Assembly: GCA_964035575.1 (NCBI GenBank) | Contig: OZ037845.1 | Span: 1,694,201 to 1,758,200 of the forward strand | Origin: Rhynchopus sp. YZ270_cl-10 | Lineage: Eukaryota; Euglenozoa; Diplonemea; Diplonemida; Diplonemidae | DNA: 64,000 bases | Direction: 5' to 3' | In this document: positions 33,271 to 45,297 of the stretch, piece by piece | How the letters are laid out: each line of letters starts with the position of its first letter | Numbering within the stretch: the first letter of the stretch is position 1 | Made by a program: the position numbers and the translations under genes | Notes under the pieces: generated by a model | The model's input: the letters and a program-made list of their open reading frames with translations, nothing else | Told to the model about the DNA's origin: nothing | Database searches by the model: none

Positions 33271-35573
33271 ATGAACCTAACAAGGCTACTCACCCGCCCC
33301 GTTAAGAGTGGGTCGCTTCTGCAGTTCAGGAGAAGCTCTGAAATGGGGTTTAATTACCCGAAGGCGACGCGAACGGATTTCGCGGAGGAGCTTCATGGGA
33401 AGACACATGCGGACCCGTACCGATGGATGGAGGACCCCGAGTCCGCAGAGCTGAAGCAGTGGGTGCGTGCGGAGAACGACGTGGCCGATGAGTACATCAA
33501 CAGATGCGATTTCAAGCCCGCCATGAAGGAGAAGATCACCGAACAGCTCGACTACTCCAAGCACAGCACGCCCTTCAAGCAGGGTGACTACTGGTACTAC
33601 TTCTACAACAGCGGTCTCCAGAACCAGTCCGTTCTCTACCAAAAAAAGGACATCTTCAGTAAAACCGAAGAGGCACGTGTCCTGATAGACCCGAATGAGC
33701 TGTCCTCAGAAGGCACTTCCTCCATCGCAGCGCTGTCGTGGTCGGACTCAGGTAAGTACCTCGCCTACAGCATCAGCAAGAAGGGCAGTGATTGGTCCAT
33801 TGGGTACGTCAAGAACTGCGAGACGCTTGAGGACACTGCAGACAAGGTCGAGTGGATCAAGTACAGCGGGCTCTCGTGGACGAAGGATGAGAAGGGTTTC
33901 TTCTACGGGCGCTTCCCCGTGCCCAAGATGGCGGAGGGCAACGCAGACGCCGACCTCGGCAGTGAGGCGGAGAAGTCTGAGGATCAGCGTCTCTGCTACC
34001 ACTTCATCGGCGACAGCCAGGACAAGGACACCGTCATCTACACCGACAAAAGCCAGCCCGACTTCATGTACAGCGCCTCTGTCACAGAGGACGGGAACTA
34101 CGTCGGCATCAGCGTCTCGGACGGCTGCAAGGCTGAGAACAAGCTGTGGTACATCGAAGTCGCCACAACAGACTTCCGCAACTTCGACCAAACAAGAGAC
34201 ATCAAGAAGCTCGTGGACGAGTTTGTGTGGTCCTACAGCATGGTCTGCAACGTCGGGTCACGCTTCTACTTCATAACCACAGAAAATGCGGGCAACAAGA
34301 AGGTCATCTCCATCGACCTCAACAAGCCAGATGAGAAGAAGGTTGAGATCCCCGAAGAGGATTCTGTCTTGGAGTGGTGTGAGCTTGGGTACAAGGGTAC
34401 GTTCTTCGTGGCGTACCTGAAGGATGTGAAGGATGTTGTGTACGTCAGCAACGTGAGCGACCTCTCGCAACGGAAGCAGCTTGACATCGACATGGGGTCG
34501 TGCCATATCTCCTGCAGCGAGCACCACCCCGACGTCTTCTACGCGATGTCGTCGTTCGGCTACCCAAAGAAGATCTTCCACTACAACCAGGACACGCAGT
34601 CACCCAACGACGCGACGCTCTGGCACGAGGACAAGATCAAAGGGTTCGACTCATCCCTCTTCACTGTTGACCAGGTCTTCTTCAACTCCAAGGACGGTAC
34701 CAGAATACCCATGTTTCTTGTACACAAGAAGGACATGAAGCGTGATGGCAACAACGTCACACTCATGTACGGGTACGGGGGGTTCCGTGTGAACGAAAGC
34801 ATTCGGTTCAGTGCGTCGCGTCTTGTGTTCCTGAACAACTTGAACGGTGTGTACGCGCAGGTGAACATCAGAGGTGGCTCTGAGTACGGAGAGAAGTGGT
34901 GGAAGGGCGGCTCCCTGAGGAACAAGATGAACTGCTACGATGACTTCATTGCGGCAGCAGACTGGCTCACCGAGAACAAGGTATGCTTTCCTTAATTTCC
35001 ATCCTTCCCAACCATATTCCCCCTTTTTTTTGCAACAGATTTCGTGCCCCGCAAAGATCGCGATGCACGGTGGATCCAACGGAGGCACCTTGGTAGCGGC
35101 GTGTGCGAATATTGCACCAGAGAAGTTTGGCTGCGGTGTTGCTGCTGTCGGTGTGATGGACATCCTCCGCTTCCACAAGTTCACCATTGGCGCAGCGTGG
35201 CGTTCTGACTTTGGTGATCCAGGTTTGTATTTTTTGTTGCCATGCCCATTCACCACACACGAATACAGATGTGAAGGACGACTTCGACTACATGATCCAG
35301 TACTCGCCGCTCCACAACATCAGCAGCTCGCGTAAGTACCCCGCAATGTTGTGCCAGACAGGTGATCACGACGACCGTGTCGCACCCCTCCACACCTTCA
35401 AGTACATCGCCGAGCTGCAGCACCAGTGTGGTGACCAGGACCGCCCACTCCTGACCAAGGTCGACATCGACGCAGGGCACGGAGGTGGCAAGCCCATCAG
35501 CAAAAGCATTGACGAGATTGTTGACCGTCTTTGCTTCATCGCAAATGCCTGCGACGCGACATGGACCGCTTAG
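33271..35573 (+). CDS. Prolyl oligopeptidase (S9A family)
   Basis: Exons 33271-34980, 35039-35222 and 35269-35573 give 732 residues, close to the usual ~710. The second donor is GTTTGT, an exception here. The N-terminal [10 protein letters not shown] and the propeller are followed by the alpha/beta-hydrolase domain. The catalytic Ser lies in GGSNGG (Ser583), the Asp in DHDDRV (666/667) and the His in DAGHGGG (His702), all present. The enzyme cleaves short peptides after proline, normally in the cytosol. A basic leader of about 24 residues ([14 protein letters not shown]) precedes a second Met at 33343; it may be an organelle presequence, or translation may start at the second Met. Confidence 0.95.
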
Positions 35574-35990
35574 AACAGTGAAGAAGAAAAAAAACCAACC
35601 CTTCCCCCCCTGCCAGCGTTCCCCATCCATGTTATTTTTTTTTGTTCAACAAAAAAATAACGCAAAATAGTAATGGGGGAAAAACGGCGGCATCTACAAA
35701 ATGGCTGGGGTACTCTTATTAGATTTGTTGGGGGAGAGCACCCTTAGTATGAAGAAAGTATAAAAAAAAAGGTGGCACCTGCCAATCACAGTTTGGAAGA
35801 TGAGTTGGCAGAAAAACACAGAACCTAATCAGAACAAATAAAACGAACACAACGGGGCCTTCGGGGTTGCAGGCAGGAAAGGAACCCACCTTACGGAGCA
35901 AACCAATTGGTATTGCTGCACTTTTTATTTTTTATTTTTATTTTTTGCTTGCGCCGTTTCCAACCTATATTTTCCCTTGAACTTTTGAGA

Positions 35991-36180
35991 GATGTGTTCA
36001 TGGGCTCGTTCACCTTTCAAGTTTTCTTCCTTATTGCGAAGAAGGTTCTTGCTGCGAGTCTTATTCATCTTTTGGGGTTTTTTGAGTCTGCGCTTGAAAG
36101 CAATAACCTGACTGCAAGCGACAGTTTCGTGTGACGTATCTCCTCAAGGGTGTCTGCACGTCTTCCAAGTATTTTCTTTT
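35991..36180 (+). repeat. Two stem-loop repeats, divergent
   Basis: 35991-36035: GATGTGTTCATGGGCTCG, then TTCACCTTTC, then AAGTTTTCTTCC. 36132-36180: TGACGTATCTCC, TCAAGGGTGTCTGCACG, then TCTTCCAAGTATTTTC. The second resembles the copy at 32794. Confidence 0.5.
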
Positions 36181-37016
36181 GGTTTGTTTTTGTTGTTCGA
36201 TGGGTGTCGCATCCATCAAACAAAGGCCCCCTGAAAGGTACCCCAGGATGGCCCCCCTTTTTTTTCTCGTTTTTGCATTTTTGCCTTCGAAACAAGAACC
36301 CGAACATGACAAAACACCCCGTGTCTAACATTGAAACTTCAGAACTCATTTTGAACGTTACACTATTGTGAAAATAAGCTACACAGCCAAACAAAAAAAA
36401 GCAAAAAAAAATAAAAAACGGTGAAAAAAGAGCATCCCAACGGGGGGTGTCAAACGCTAACATACTACTTTTTTCGAAAGGGGGGAATGGAGGGGGGAAC
36501 CTGCTGACAGTCTAGCCTCTTTCGGGGTGACATTTTGTTCACATAACCTCTTTTTTGACAATGATTTTGACAAGATGATCTGATACTAAAAAAAAAGACT
36601 AAAAAAAAACAAATGGATAGTGCACAGTCAGTACGTGCAATGTTATCTATCGATGCTTCAAAAAGAAGCAAATAAGGTAATAGCGGAGGTTGTGAACATT
36701 GGTTGCAAAAATCTTCCTATTCCCTCTCTCTCTCTCGTACAAAAAAAAATTCATTTTAAAGGGGGAAAACATGAACCTATGAAGACCACATGTTTTCGCC
36801 CCCTCCTAGCAATGTGTTCCATAGGCCTCCTCCCACCCCCACCCCGAACCGGGTAATGATGTGTCTGGGGTATGTTTGCGATCTCATGACATCCCCCTTG
36901 CGGGGGAGGTCGACGTCGTTTGTCTAATTTAAAAATAAAGTGAATGTACCCCTTTTGTCCTTTACAAACCCCTCCCTTCAAAAGTGTATCAGCTGCGCAC
37001 CAGACGTTTTGATGTG

Positions 37017-37070
37017 GATGTGTGCACGAGAGGCACATTCGTTTTTTTTTTTTCAAGTTTTCTTTTATTT
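37017..37070 (+). repeat. Stem-loop repeat, GTGTGC type (archetype)
   Basis: GATGTGTGC (37017-37025), loop ACGAGAG (37026-37032), GCACAT (37033-37038), then TTCG, a T-run and CAAGTTTTCTTTT. Identical in stem and loop to copies at 2593 and 40274. It lies about 75-127 nt upstream of the deiminase start. Confidence 0.8.
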
Positions 37071-37143
37071 CGGATGAGAGTTTGTTGCCTATGCTCTGAG
37101 GGCGTGTATGACACTTCACCACATCCAGAAAACACTGCATACA

Positions 37144-39820
37144 ATGATGCTTCGGAGAGTAGCGAGGGCTGCTGCCACACAGGGGGCACGCCGCCATGTG
37201 GCCAACACCTCTGTATGTACCTCTGTCTGGTAGCTTGAACACTGCCTGCCATTTGCTTGTTATTCACCCCATTTTTACGACAGTCGCTGTTCCGTGCACC
37301 GCACGTCCGCGAAGTGCCTGAGAGAGGCGAGTCGGGAGGTCCCTCCGAAGTGTGGGAGACGTCCGCACCGATCTCCATTGAGGAGAGGAAGTCGCTTGAT
37401 GAGTTGCCGCACATCCAGGTATGACCGACACCGTACCACCACGCCACCACACACAACGCAGGAGCACGAGAACGACAAGGCAGCGTTCGTGATGCTCCAC
37501 GTGCCCGGACAGGAGATCGTGATGGGGTCGTACCACCCCTGTGGTGCACTGTTTGAGTGCACCATCAGTCTGAACCGTGCACGGGACTGCATCAGGCGGT
37601 TAAGGGAGCTCCTCGAGTCCGAGGGTGTGCCCGTGCGCAGTCTGGGAGAGGTCATGCGCATGGGACACTTCAGTGAGGACCGTGACCACCTCAAGCAGAT
37701 GGCCTCGAACTCCCTCACCTACTCCGTGCAGGAGAAGGATGAGCCCCACCTACAGGGCGAGGAGCTCCGCCTCACCAGCGAGGAGTACAAGAACGACGTT
37801 GTCGGAGGACTTGACGTCCGCGATTTGGTATGGAACAAAATAGGGGGTTGCCACACAATGCGTATTACAGGTTGACGTGGTCGTGACGCAGCCCACCGTC
37901 TACCTTGCAAAGAGCGGGAACAACACACCCCTTCAGTCGACTGGATACCGTTTCGAGCCGCTCTCCAACTTGGTATGTAGTCGGCATTTCCCTCCCCATT
38001 ACTTTTTTACTACCTTTTTACTAATTCTTCCCACAAAAATCACAGATCTTTACACGTGACCAGATGATTGTCACCGGACGTGGTGCCGTTCTGGCGAACC
38101 TCAACTCTGCACAGCGTGCACCTGAGGTCAACGTTGTGGAGTTCTGCCTGAAGAAGCTTGGCATCGAGGTCATTGGACACATCGAAGCGCCGGGCACGCT
38201 GGAAGGTGGTGACTTCTTCCCTGCGGGACGCGACCTGTGCTTCATTGGCATGGGCATCCGCACGAACGACTTCGCCATCCAGCACATGATGAAGAAGGAT
38301 ATGTTCGGGACCCGTCGTGTTGCCGTTGTGGCAGACTTGTTCGACAGAAACCAGGCACGCATGCACCTCGACTGCGTCGCCAACATTGCAAGCGACAACT
38401 GCTTCGTTGTGCGTGAGTCCATCCTCGGAAGGCTCAACCCCAAGCGTCGTGTTGTGACTGAGTACACAAAGACCGAAACCGGCAGCTACGAGATCAGTGT
38501 CGACGGCATGGAGTTTGGTGAGTACCTTGCGCTGAACGGGTGGAACGTGATCCCCGCCTCTGAGCAGATGGCAGACGACCTGGGCATCAACTTCATCAAC
38601 ATGGGTGAGGGACAGCTCATCTGCACTGACTCGGCCATGGCAGAGACCATTGAATCGTCCCCGCACTTCGAAGGCAAGGTGCACGTTCTTGACTACCGTG
38701 AGATCTGCAAGATGTACGGTGCCATCCACTGCACCACACAGGTGTTCAGAAAGGCACGCGCAAACTCGGACCAGCCCTCCACAGGTGTTATGCCTGCATA
38801 CAAGGCGCTGGTTGACACGACACACGTGAACGTGCACCACATCCCCGACGAGCACTCGCAGACGACGAACAACGTCCTCCTTGTTGCCCCGACGCAGTTC
38901 GGGCAGAACAACGAGACACTCTCCGACAACGACTTCATGAGCAGAGACAAGCGCTTTGCCCGCCACACCGACATCGACATCATCACCGCCGCCTGCGAGG
39001 AGTTCGAAGGTCTCTACAGCGGCCTCATCCGTGCGGGTGTCGGCATCAAGCTGTACCACCACGAACCCTACCACGGCACACCGGACGCATGCTTCCCCAA
39101 CAACTGGTTCTCCACACACAAGACTGAGAACGGGTCGGACCTTGTTCTGTACCCCATGGCACACCAGAGCAGAAGGAGGGAGAGACGCCCCGACATCCTG
39201 AAGTTCCTGAAGAGCCGCACCGACAACGTGTGCGACCTGACTGACCACGAGGACGACTACCGCTACCTGGAGGGCACAGGGAGCATGGTGCTCGACAGGA
39301 CACACCGCATCGCGTACGCAATCATCTCGTCGCGCACGAACCTTGAGGTGCTGAACAACTTCTGCACACGCATGGGATACACCGCACACCCGCTGTACAC
39401 GAAGGAGGGTGTCAACATGTACCACACGAACGTTATGATGAGTGTTGGAACCCACTTCGCGGTTATCTGCTTCGAATACCTGAGGAGTGCAGAGGACGTT
39501 ATGAAGCTGCAGAAGACCCTCAAGTCGACAGGAAAGAGCGTTGTGCCGATCTCTGCAGCACAGTGCGCGGACATGTGCGGAAACGTGCTCGAGCTGCGCG
39601 GCTCTGAGGACTCCTTCATTGCAATGTCCGACCGCGCATACAGAAACTACCGCCCCGAGCAGCTGTACACCCTCCTTCAGACGGTGGACCACATTGTGCA
39701 CCCCCAGTACGACACGATTGAAACGGTATGCAGCAAAAGCAACAACCCAAAAATAAAATATCCACACACACACAGCTTGCTGGTGGGAGCATCCGTTGCT
39801 CCATCGCTGAGCTCTTCTGA
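37144..39820 (+). CDS. Arginine deiminase fused to CtlX-type deiminase, mitochondrial
   Basis: Exons 37144-37212, 37284-37418, 37462-37827, 37871-37972, 38046-39725 and 39776-39820 give 798 residues. The Arg/Ala-rich start is a likely mitochondrial presequence. Residues about 69-495 are arginine deiminase: FTRD (226-229), GTLEGGD (Glu277, Asp280), MHLDCV (His331) and the catalytic Cys453 in GAIHCTTQ. Residues about 498-798 are a second deiminase/amidinohydrolase of the CtlX (citrulline-use) group: FPNNW, EGTGSMVLDR (Glu633), MYHTNVMM (His684) and Cys735 in DMCGNVLEL, ending GGSIRCSIAELF. Both active sites look whole. The first half should convert arginine to citrulline; the second may act on citrulline or a related ureido compound. 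The short last exon restores the conserved CtlX C-terminus. Confidence 0.9.
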
Positions 39821-40273
39821 ACGTAAAAGACGACCCCCTTTTTTTTGTTGCGCCGTTCTGTGCAAATAGACATGTAATTGTGGCCTTTGAAAAAAGATTA
39901 CCGATTCCCGCAGTCATGCTGTCAACAGCAGTGCTGGGGAGAGGTAGTATGTCCAGAACTGTGCGCGAGCTAAGAGAGCTTTTTATTCACGCCTCGCAGG
40001 GGCTGTTTCAGCAGCCTTGCGATATTTGTTGTTGTGATGTGGCACGTAGGGTGTATTTGAAAATGGGTGTGTATGTGTTCGTTATCATCTCTTTTGTGTC
40101 CTTTATTTTCCAACCGTTTTTATTATCAGCGGCCAACGGCCGTCACCCCCTTCCCCCCCTTCCCTTGTCACTCTAAATGCACACAAACAAACAAAAGTTA
40201 TCACAAAGGCGGATTGTCGCCATACAATTTATCAATGCATCTTGTACTTCAGGGTGAAGGCGCAGGTATTAAA

Positions 40274-40320
40274 GATGTGTGCACGAGAGGCACATTCATC
40301 TTATACGTTTTCTTATTTTC
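40274..40320 (+). repeat. Stem-loop repeat, GTGTGC type (archetype)
   Basis: GATGTGTGC, loop ACGAGAG (40283-40289), GCACAT (40290-40295), TTCATCTTATA, then CGTTTTCTTATTTTC. This is the fullest copy of stem, loop and tail in the window. Confidence 0.8.
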
Positions 40321-40905
40321 GTAGGGTCTTCCAATGACATGCAAAAAAAGTGAAGGGAAACGTGGCAACACAACGACTAACAGGAGCCAATAAGAGCGAT
40401 GGGGGGGGATTTTTTTTTGTACTCGGGCACCTCACCCGATGTACCTTATGACAAAATGAAAGGTTGTTCCCCTTTATTTTATGATCAATTCCAATTTGTT
40501 TGTTGGGAATAGTTTATTACCCTCCTGCTGTCTGTGTTGTTCCCGAGCTTTGACCTTTTTGTTTGTTATCGGAAGTGGTTGCGACTCTGTGGCACCTGTT
40601 GGTTCTTGTTGTCTGAACCTCATGGGCAGCCAGCATATCAGAATCACAGGTGTTAACGTGGGTCCTTTCCTTACATCTAATTTGAAGTCAACAAAGTTGG
40701 GTCTTGATCATATACTGTATGGAAGGCCCTTTTCCCGTATCCCCCCGTCCCCCCCGCCCATAACTCAGGAACTTCCTTCTCTGTTTTAAGAAAGAGCTGT
40801 GTTTCGCGCCGTTTTTTCCTTCTCTTTCTCTGTACATTGAGGGTTTTCCTGTCATGCCCGTGTGAGCGTGTCAGTTCCGCGGGGCACCTTTAAAACGCGT
40901 TTTCA

Positions 40906-41280
40906 GATGCATGTCTCTGCGAAGCACATTCATCTCACAGCAGAGCACCGTTATCAGGCACATAGTGCAGAGGGAGGACCCCCCCCGTTTTCTCAGACTA
41001 CCCCCCCCGCCCCTCTTTTATTTTTGAAAATGAAACGTCCTTTCAAAATTCATTTTCCACCCCTGCTGTCGTTTTTTATTTTACCTTTTTTTTTTTTGCT
41101 CTGACACAACAGAGCATCCACTCTCTTGTAGTTCATTTTTTTTTATTTTTTGTGCACCTTTTCAAGGGAAAAAGTTTCTTTTTTTTTGAATAAAAACGCT
41201 CTGGCGACTGTGATGACGTTAGTACTCTGTGAATCAGAAGAGATGTGAAAATGTGCATTCATCTCGCAAGATTTCTCACA
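40906..41280 (+). repeat. Two degenerate stem-loop repeats
   Basis: 40906-40940: GATGCATGTCTCTGCGAAGC, then ACATTCATCTCACAG. 41242-41280: GATGTGAAAATGTGC, then ATTCATCTCGCAAG, then ATTTCTC. The tail is better kept than the loop in both. Confidence 0.5.
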
Positions 41281-42013
41281 AAAAAGACTTAGCGAATACA
41301 GCGCAGGGTTGTGTGCAACGTATCCTGGTATGGGGGTGGAGTGCAGCGGAGAAAACGATGAGAGGGGGCAACCTTCTCCCCTGGTTTTACTTTTTTTTCT
41401 TAAAATTGCGGAGTACGTTCTTGGATGTCTCCACGTGACAAACATTTTAGAATGGGCAATCGGCGCACTTTTCCCGACCAAAAAAAGAATTCTCTCTTTA
41501 GCCCTTTTTTGGTGACATTTGAGTACAGAACCCACGGGGTGATTATTGATACAACAAAAAAAAGCAACTGCAATTCATTCGCTTATGCATAGACAAAGAC
41601 AATAAAATAACACCCGAAATAATTTGCCAACTGCCCCCCCCTCCACTCGGGTTAGTGTTTACTACTTACGTTTTCTTCTGATGCTTTGTTGACAAAAAAA
41701 ATACGTGATTGGTACGTCTTCACAATATATGGGTTTTTGAATTGTTATCTCTTGCTCTCTCTCTCACTCCTCATCTGTATTTTTTTTTTGTGGCCTTTTG
41801 TTTGCCCTGTCTTTCCCGCATTTTTGTGTGAACCAAAAAAGAAGCCATTTTTTTTGAATGCCCCCCTCTCTCGTTCACCCCTCCACAACTACCTACAAAG
41901 GGGGGAGCATCGTATCGTGTACTCTCTTTCTCTCCCTCTCTCCCTTTTGGGGATTTACACAAAGCCCCCCTTTTTTTCACTTTTTTGGTTTTTATTTTGC
42001 AGCGAATGTGACG

Positions 42014-44825
42014 ATGGAAAAGAATGCTACCAATGTTCAGGTTTTGGTGCGATGTCGGCCACGGCTGCCGCACGAGGAGGACGCTGCGTGCGGCTTGGTG
42101 AACTGTGAGGACAAAGCAGTTCGTGTGCAGTACGGGACGGGTACAGACAAGGTCTTCTCGTTCGACCGCGTTGTGGACGGCCATGCAGCACAGGAAGATG
42201 TGTTCGAGTTTTCATCGCCCCTGATCGACCACTCGCTTGACGGGCTGCACGCAACCATATTCGCATACGGCCAGACCGGTGCAGGCAAGACTTTCACTAT
42301 GGAGGGCTTCGACTACCACGGTGGCAGCGTCGAGGCCAGCCAGCGCCTCCGCCCCGTCATGTCCACAGCAAAACACAAGCACGGTGTCATCCCCCGTGCT
42401 ATCGAAGCCGTCTTCGACAGGTCCGTGCAGAGGATGCAGCGCAACCCACGCGTCAAGTATAAGGTATGCGGTAGGATGTAGATCTAAAAATTATGCAACA
42501 AACAACAGATCAAAATCTCATACTACCAAATCTACAATGAGCGTGTAACGGACCTTCTGAATGTGCAGTGGAAGAAAGACAAGACGGACAAAGGAGGGCT
42601 CCGTATCCGTTGGCATAAGGTATGTGTGTTTCCAAAGTTCACTCTATTTCTCTGTTTTTTCTTCTATGTGACACAATACAGAATAATACGTTTTACGTCG
42701 AAAATTTGTTTATTTTTGAGGTAGAATCTGCGGCGCAGGCTCGCGAGCTGTTCTCCACAGGGGTGAAGAGCAAGGCAATGGGGAGCCACCAGATGAACCT
42801 CCAGTCGAGCCGATCGCATTCCGTGTTTACTATTTACATTGAGAGCTGGGACACACAGGTATGTCTTCTGTTTTGTGAGTTGTTTCCCACCTCCCTCCTC
42901 AGGCACCCGAATGTCTCATCAAGAGCGAGCTCACGTTGGTCGATCTCGCAGGATCAGAAAAGCTGACGCTGATGTCGAAGAACCCTTCGCAAAAGCTGCT
43001 GCAGGAGAGCATCGATATCAACGCGTCGCTGCTTGCCTTGGGTAAGGTCATCAGTGCCTTGGGAGAGAAATCCTCGAAGCAGCACATCCCGTACAGAGAC
43101 TCGAAGCTCACAAAGCTGCTGAAGCATGCGCTGGGAGGGAACAGTCTGACCCTCATGATCGCCTGCATCAACCCGTGCGACGCTTATGTGGAGGAGACCG
43201 TGTCGACGCTGTTCTACTCAGGGCGTGCACGCAACATCCGAAACGACCCGCGTGTGAATGAGGACAGCAAGACGTCGCTCATAAAAGCATTGCGCGCAGA
43301 GATCGCATCGCTCAAGATGGAGCTCAGCCACTTCCGCAAGATAGCAATGGACGGCACTGCCGCCACAGCGCCACAGAGCGGCAGTGCCGTCGCAGGGTCG
43401 GGCACTGCACCCACACGGCCAGCGCAGGACCCGATATCCTTTGAAGGGCGCCCGCACACAGCAGGCGACCTGGACCAGTCGCGGGAGGTGGTCTTCCTGG
43501 GCGAGAAGCTTGTCGACAGTGTCAAGATGCTGAAAGAGATCATCATGGTGAACGGACAGCTGCGCGAGGCTGTGGATGAGATGGGTTACAAAGGGGCGGA
43601 CACTGACGTGAATCTTTCGCAACTCAATGAAGAGAACATCCAGCTGCGTGAGCGCATTGAGCTGCTGGAGTCGATTGTGATGCAGGACGACGAGGCTGGT
43701 GGCGGTGGCGGTGGCGGTGGCAGTGGTGCAGCTGCCAAGCAAGCAGCCCAAGCGAAGAAGCGCCCCCTTCAGAGCAGCACCCACAAACCTGTCGAGGCTG
43801 CCGTTCCGCCACCTGCACAAACAGCAACGACACGCACCGCCAAGGCTGCCCCAAACAAGTCCGGCCGCAAAGCACTGGAACGCTACCGTACACGTTACAA
43901 GCAGCCGAAGCTGCCCAGCTACACTGACTACTACTCCGTTGCAGCGACGCGAACGCGAAGCTCGAAGGGAGACATGAAAGGGCAGGGCAGCACTTCGCGT
44001 GCTTTTGAGGGGTTGAAACTGAAGCAGAGCCAGCCGCTCTTCACGCGGAGGTCGGTTGACAGCAGTGCACAGGGCCTGCAGGTATGACTACTGCCACCAC
44101 GCTTCTCCCCATTAGACCCTTTTATCCTCTCATTGCCCACCCCTCCTATCAGAGTGCCGCTGCTATGGCGTTAGAGTTTTCAAAGATGCAGCCACAGTCT
44201 GTGGCGAGAAGTTCGAGTTTCAAAGCAGCGTCGCAACATCAGCAGCAAGGGTCGAGCACTGCAGGCGGTGCTTCTAACGCGTCTGCAGACTCAGAGTTGG
44301 AGCAGCGGCGTCGTGCTCGCACACAGCGCGCGGCACAGCTGGAGGCGCAGCACCGTGCACTGCAACAGCGCCTTGTGGCAGGGGGTGGCGCCTTCTCGCA
44401 GTCTTTCACACCGCCATCGCTAGTGCCACAGGTGCCGCCTTCTCAGCCACACAGCTCCGTACGACGCTCCTCAGAGGTATGCACAGCATGAGGAAGAACG
44501 TCGTTTTATTGTCAGTTTAGATGCAGGGGCTGCTTGGTTGAGATGCACTCAGGTGGGGGGGGGGGGGTGTGTTTCAACAAATGGAGCACTTCCGTTGCCT
44601 CGAACATTTTCACATTTCCCATTGTATCGCCAAAATTATCTGAGTGTACGTGAGTTAAAAGTGCAGCAGCGTACACCTTCTGTTTTTGTCAACTTATCAA
44701 CGTCACTTTTGTCACAGCAAGGACACGACGGCGCCCTGAGCCAAGAGGAGGCTAGCATGTACTTCTCAGCAGAGCAGCTTTCTATCATAAACCGTCGGAA
44801 GCAAATGGAAAACTCGCGTGGTTAA
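42014..44825 (+). CDS. Kinesin, N-terminal motor
   Basis: Exons 42014-42463, 42509-42619, 42682-42858, 42903-44081, 44153-44476 and 44718-44825 give 782 residues. The motor runs from about 5 to 350: P-loop GQTGAGKT (86-93), switch I SSRSH (229-233), switch II DLAGSE (260-265), and HIPYRDSKLTKLL. A neck and two coiled-coil segments follow, then a Gly run, a basic Ser/Gln-rich tail and a short helical end. It is a plus-end-type (N-motor) kinesin; I cannot assign the subfamily. An ATG-TGA start-stop lies at 42006-42011 between the TTTTGCAG acceptor and the real start. Intron 5 (44477-44717) is longer than the others. Confidence 0.93.
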
Positions 44826-45297
44826 GAAGGTTAACATGGGGGGTAAAGAAGCTCCGAATTGCATCGTTTATTTTCTTCTCTTTTGTTTTTTTTTTGCGTC
44901 CTTTCCAACACACTTTCCTTTTGTTTGTCATAACCTTCCCACCTCCCCTACCTAGCCCTCGACGCCCTATTTACGTTTAAAGGTGTCTTCCCTCATTTTG
45001 TTCTAAAGATTTGTGTGTGTGTGTGTGTGCCCCCCCCCGGCCTCACATCTTTCAAGTCTTCTTCCTTATTTTTTTCCTCCGTTTCTCAGATAATAGTTCA
45101 GACTTATTAACGCCGCGCCCTTTTTTTTTAAAGTACTTTCCAATAAAAAAAATCCTTTGTCTCTTTCCCCTTTCCCTTTGGGGGTTCCCCTCATGGAAAT
45201 CTACAGAAATTCCTTCACATCCCTCAAATTTGAAGGATTTTTACGGGTTTTGCTAAAGCCTTCATTCATCCCTTAGGCATATTACACGACACCCAAA
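44826..45297. other. Intergenic gap with one stem-loop repeat and a GT run
   Basis: The stem-loop copy at 45008-45070 has its stem region replaced by a (GT)n tract. The segment ends TTCATTCATCCCTTAG (to 45276), 21 nt before the next ATG. Confidence 0.45.
45008..45070 (+). repeat. Stem-loop repeat remnant with GT expansion
   Basis: GATTTGTGTG, a GT run, a C-run, then CCTCACATCTTTC and AAGTCTTCTTCC. The 5' stem seems to have expanded as a microsatellite while the tail is intact. Confidence 0.5.

Larger units (their letters stand above)
35574..37143. other. Intergenic region with stem-loop repeats
   Basis: No exon-like sequence before 37144. It holds stem-loop copies at 35991-36035, 36132-36180 and 37017-37070. 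The tract ends with CACATCCAG (37120-37128), 15 nt before the next ATG. Confidence 0.5.
39821..42013. other. Intergenic region with stem-loop repeats
   Basis: A/T-rich with G- and C-runs and no exon. Stem-loop copies lie at 40274-40320, 40906-40940 and 41242-41280, with a weak one near 40862. A T-rich tract ends TTTTGCAG at 42002, 11 nt before the kinesin ATG. Confidence 0.5.

Noticed and set aside
38040-39917. A 625-codon open frame on the minus strand
   Set aside because: It is antisense to the deiminase exon, which has all its active-site motifs; the frame is open only because of the GC-rich codon choice of the sense gene.
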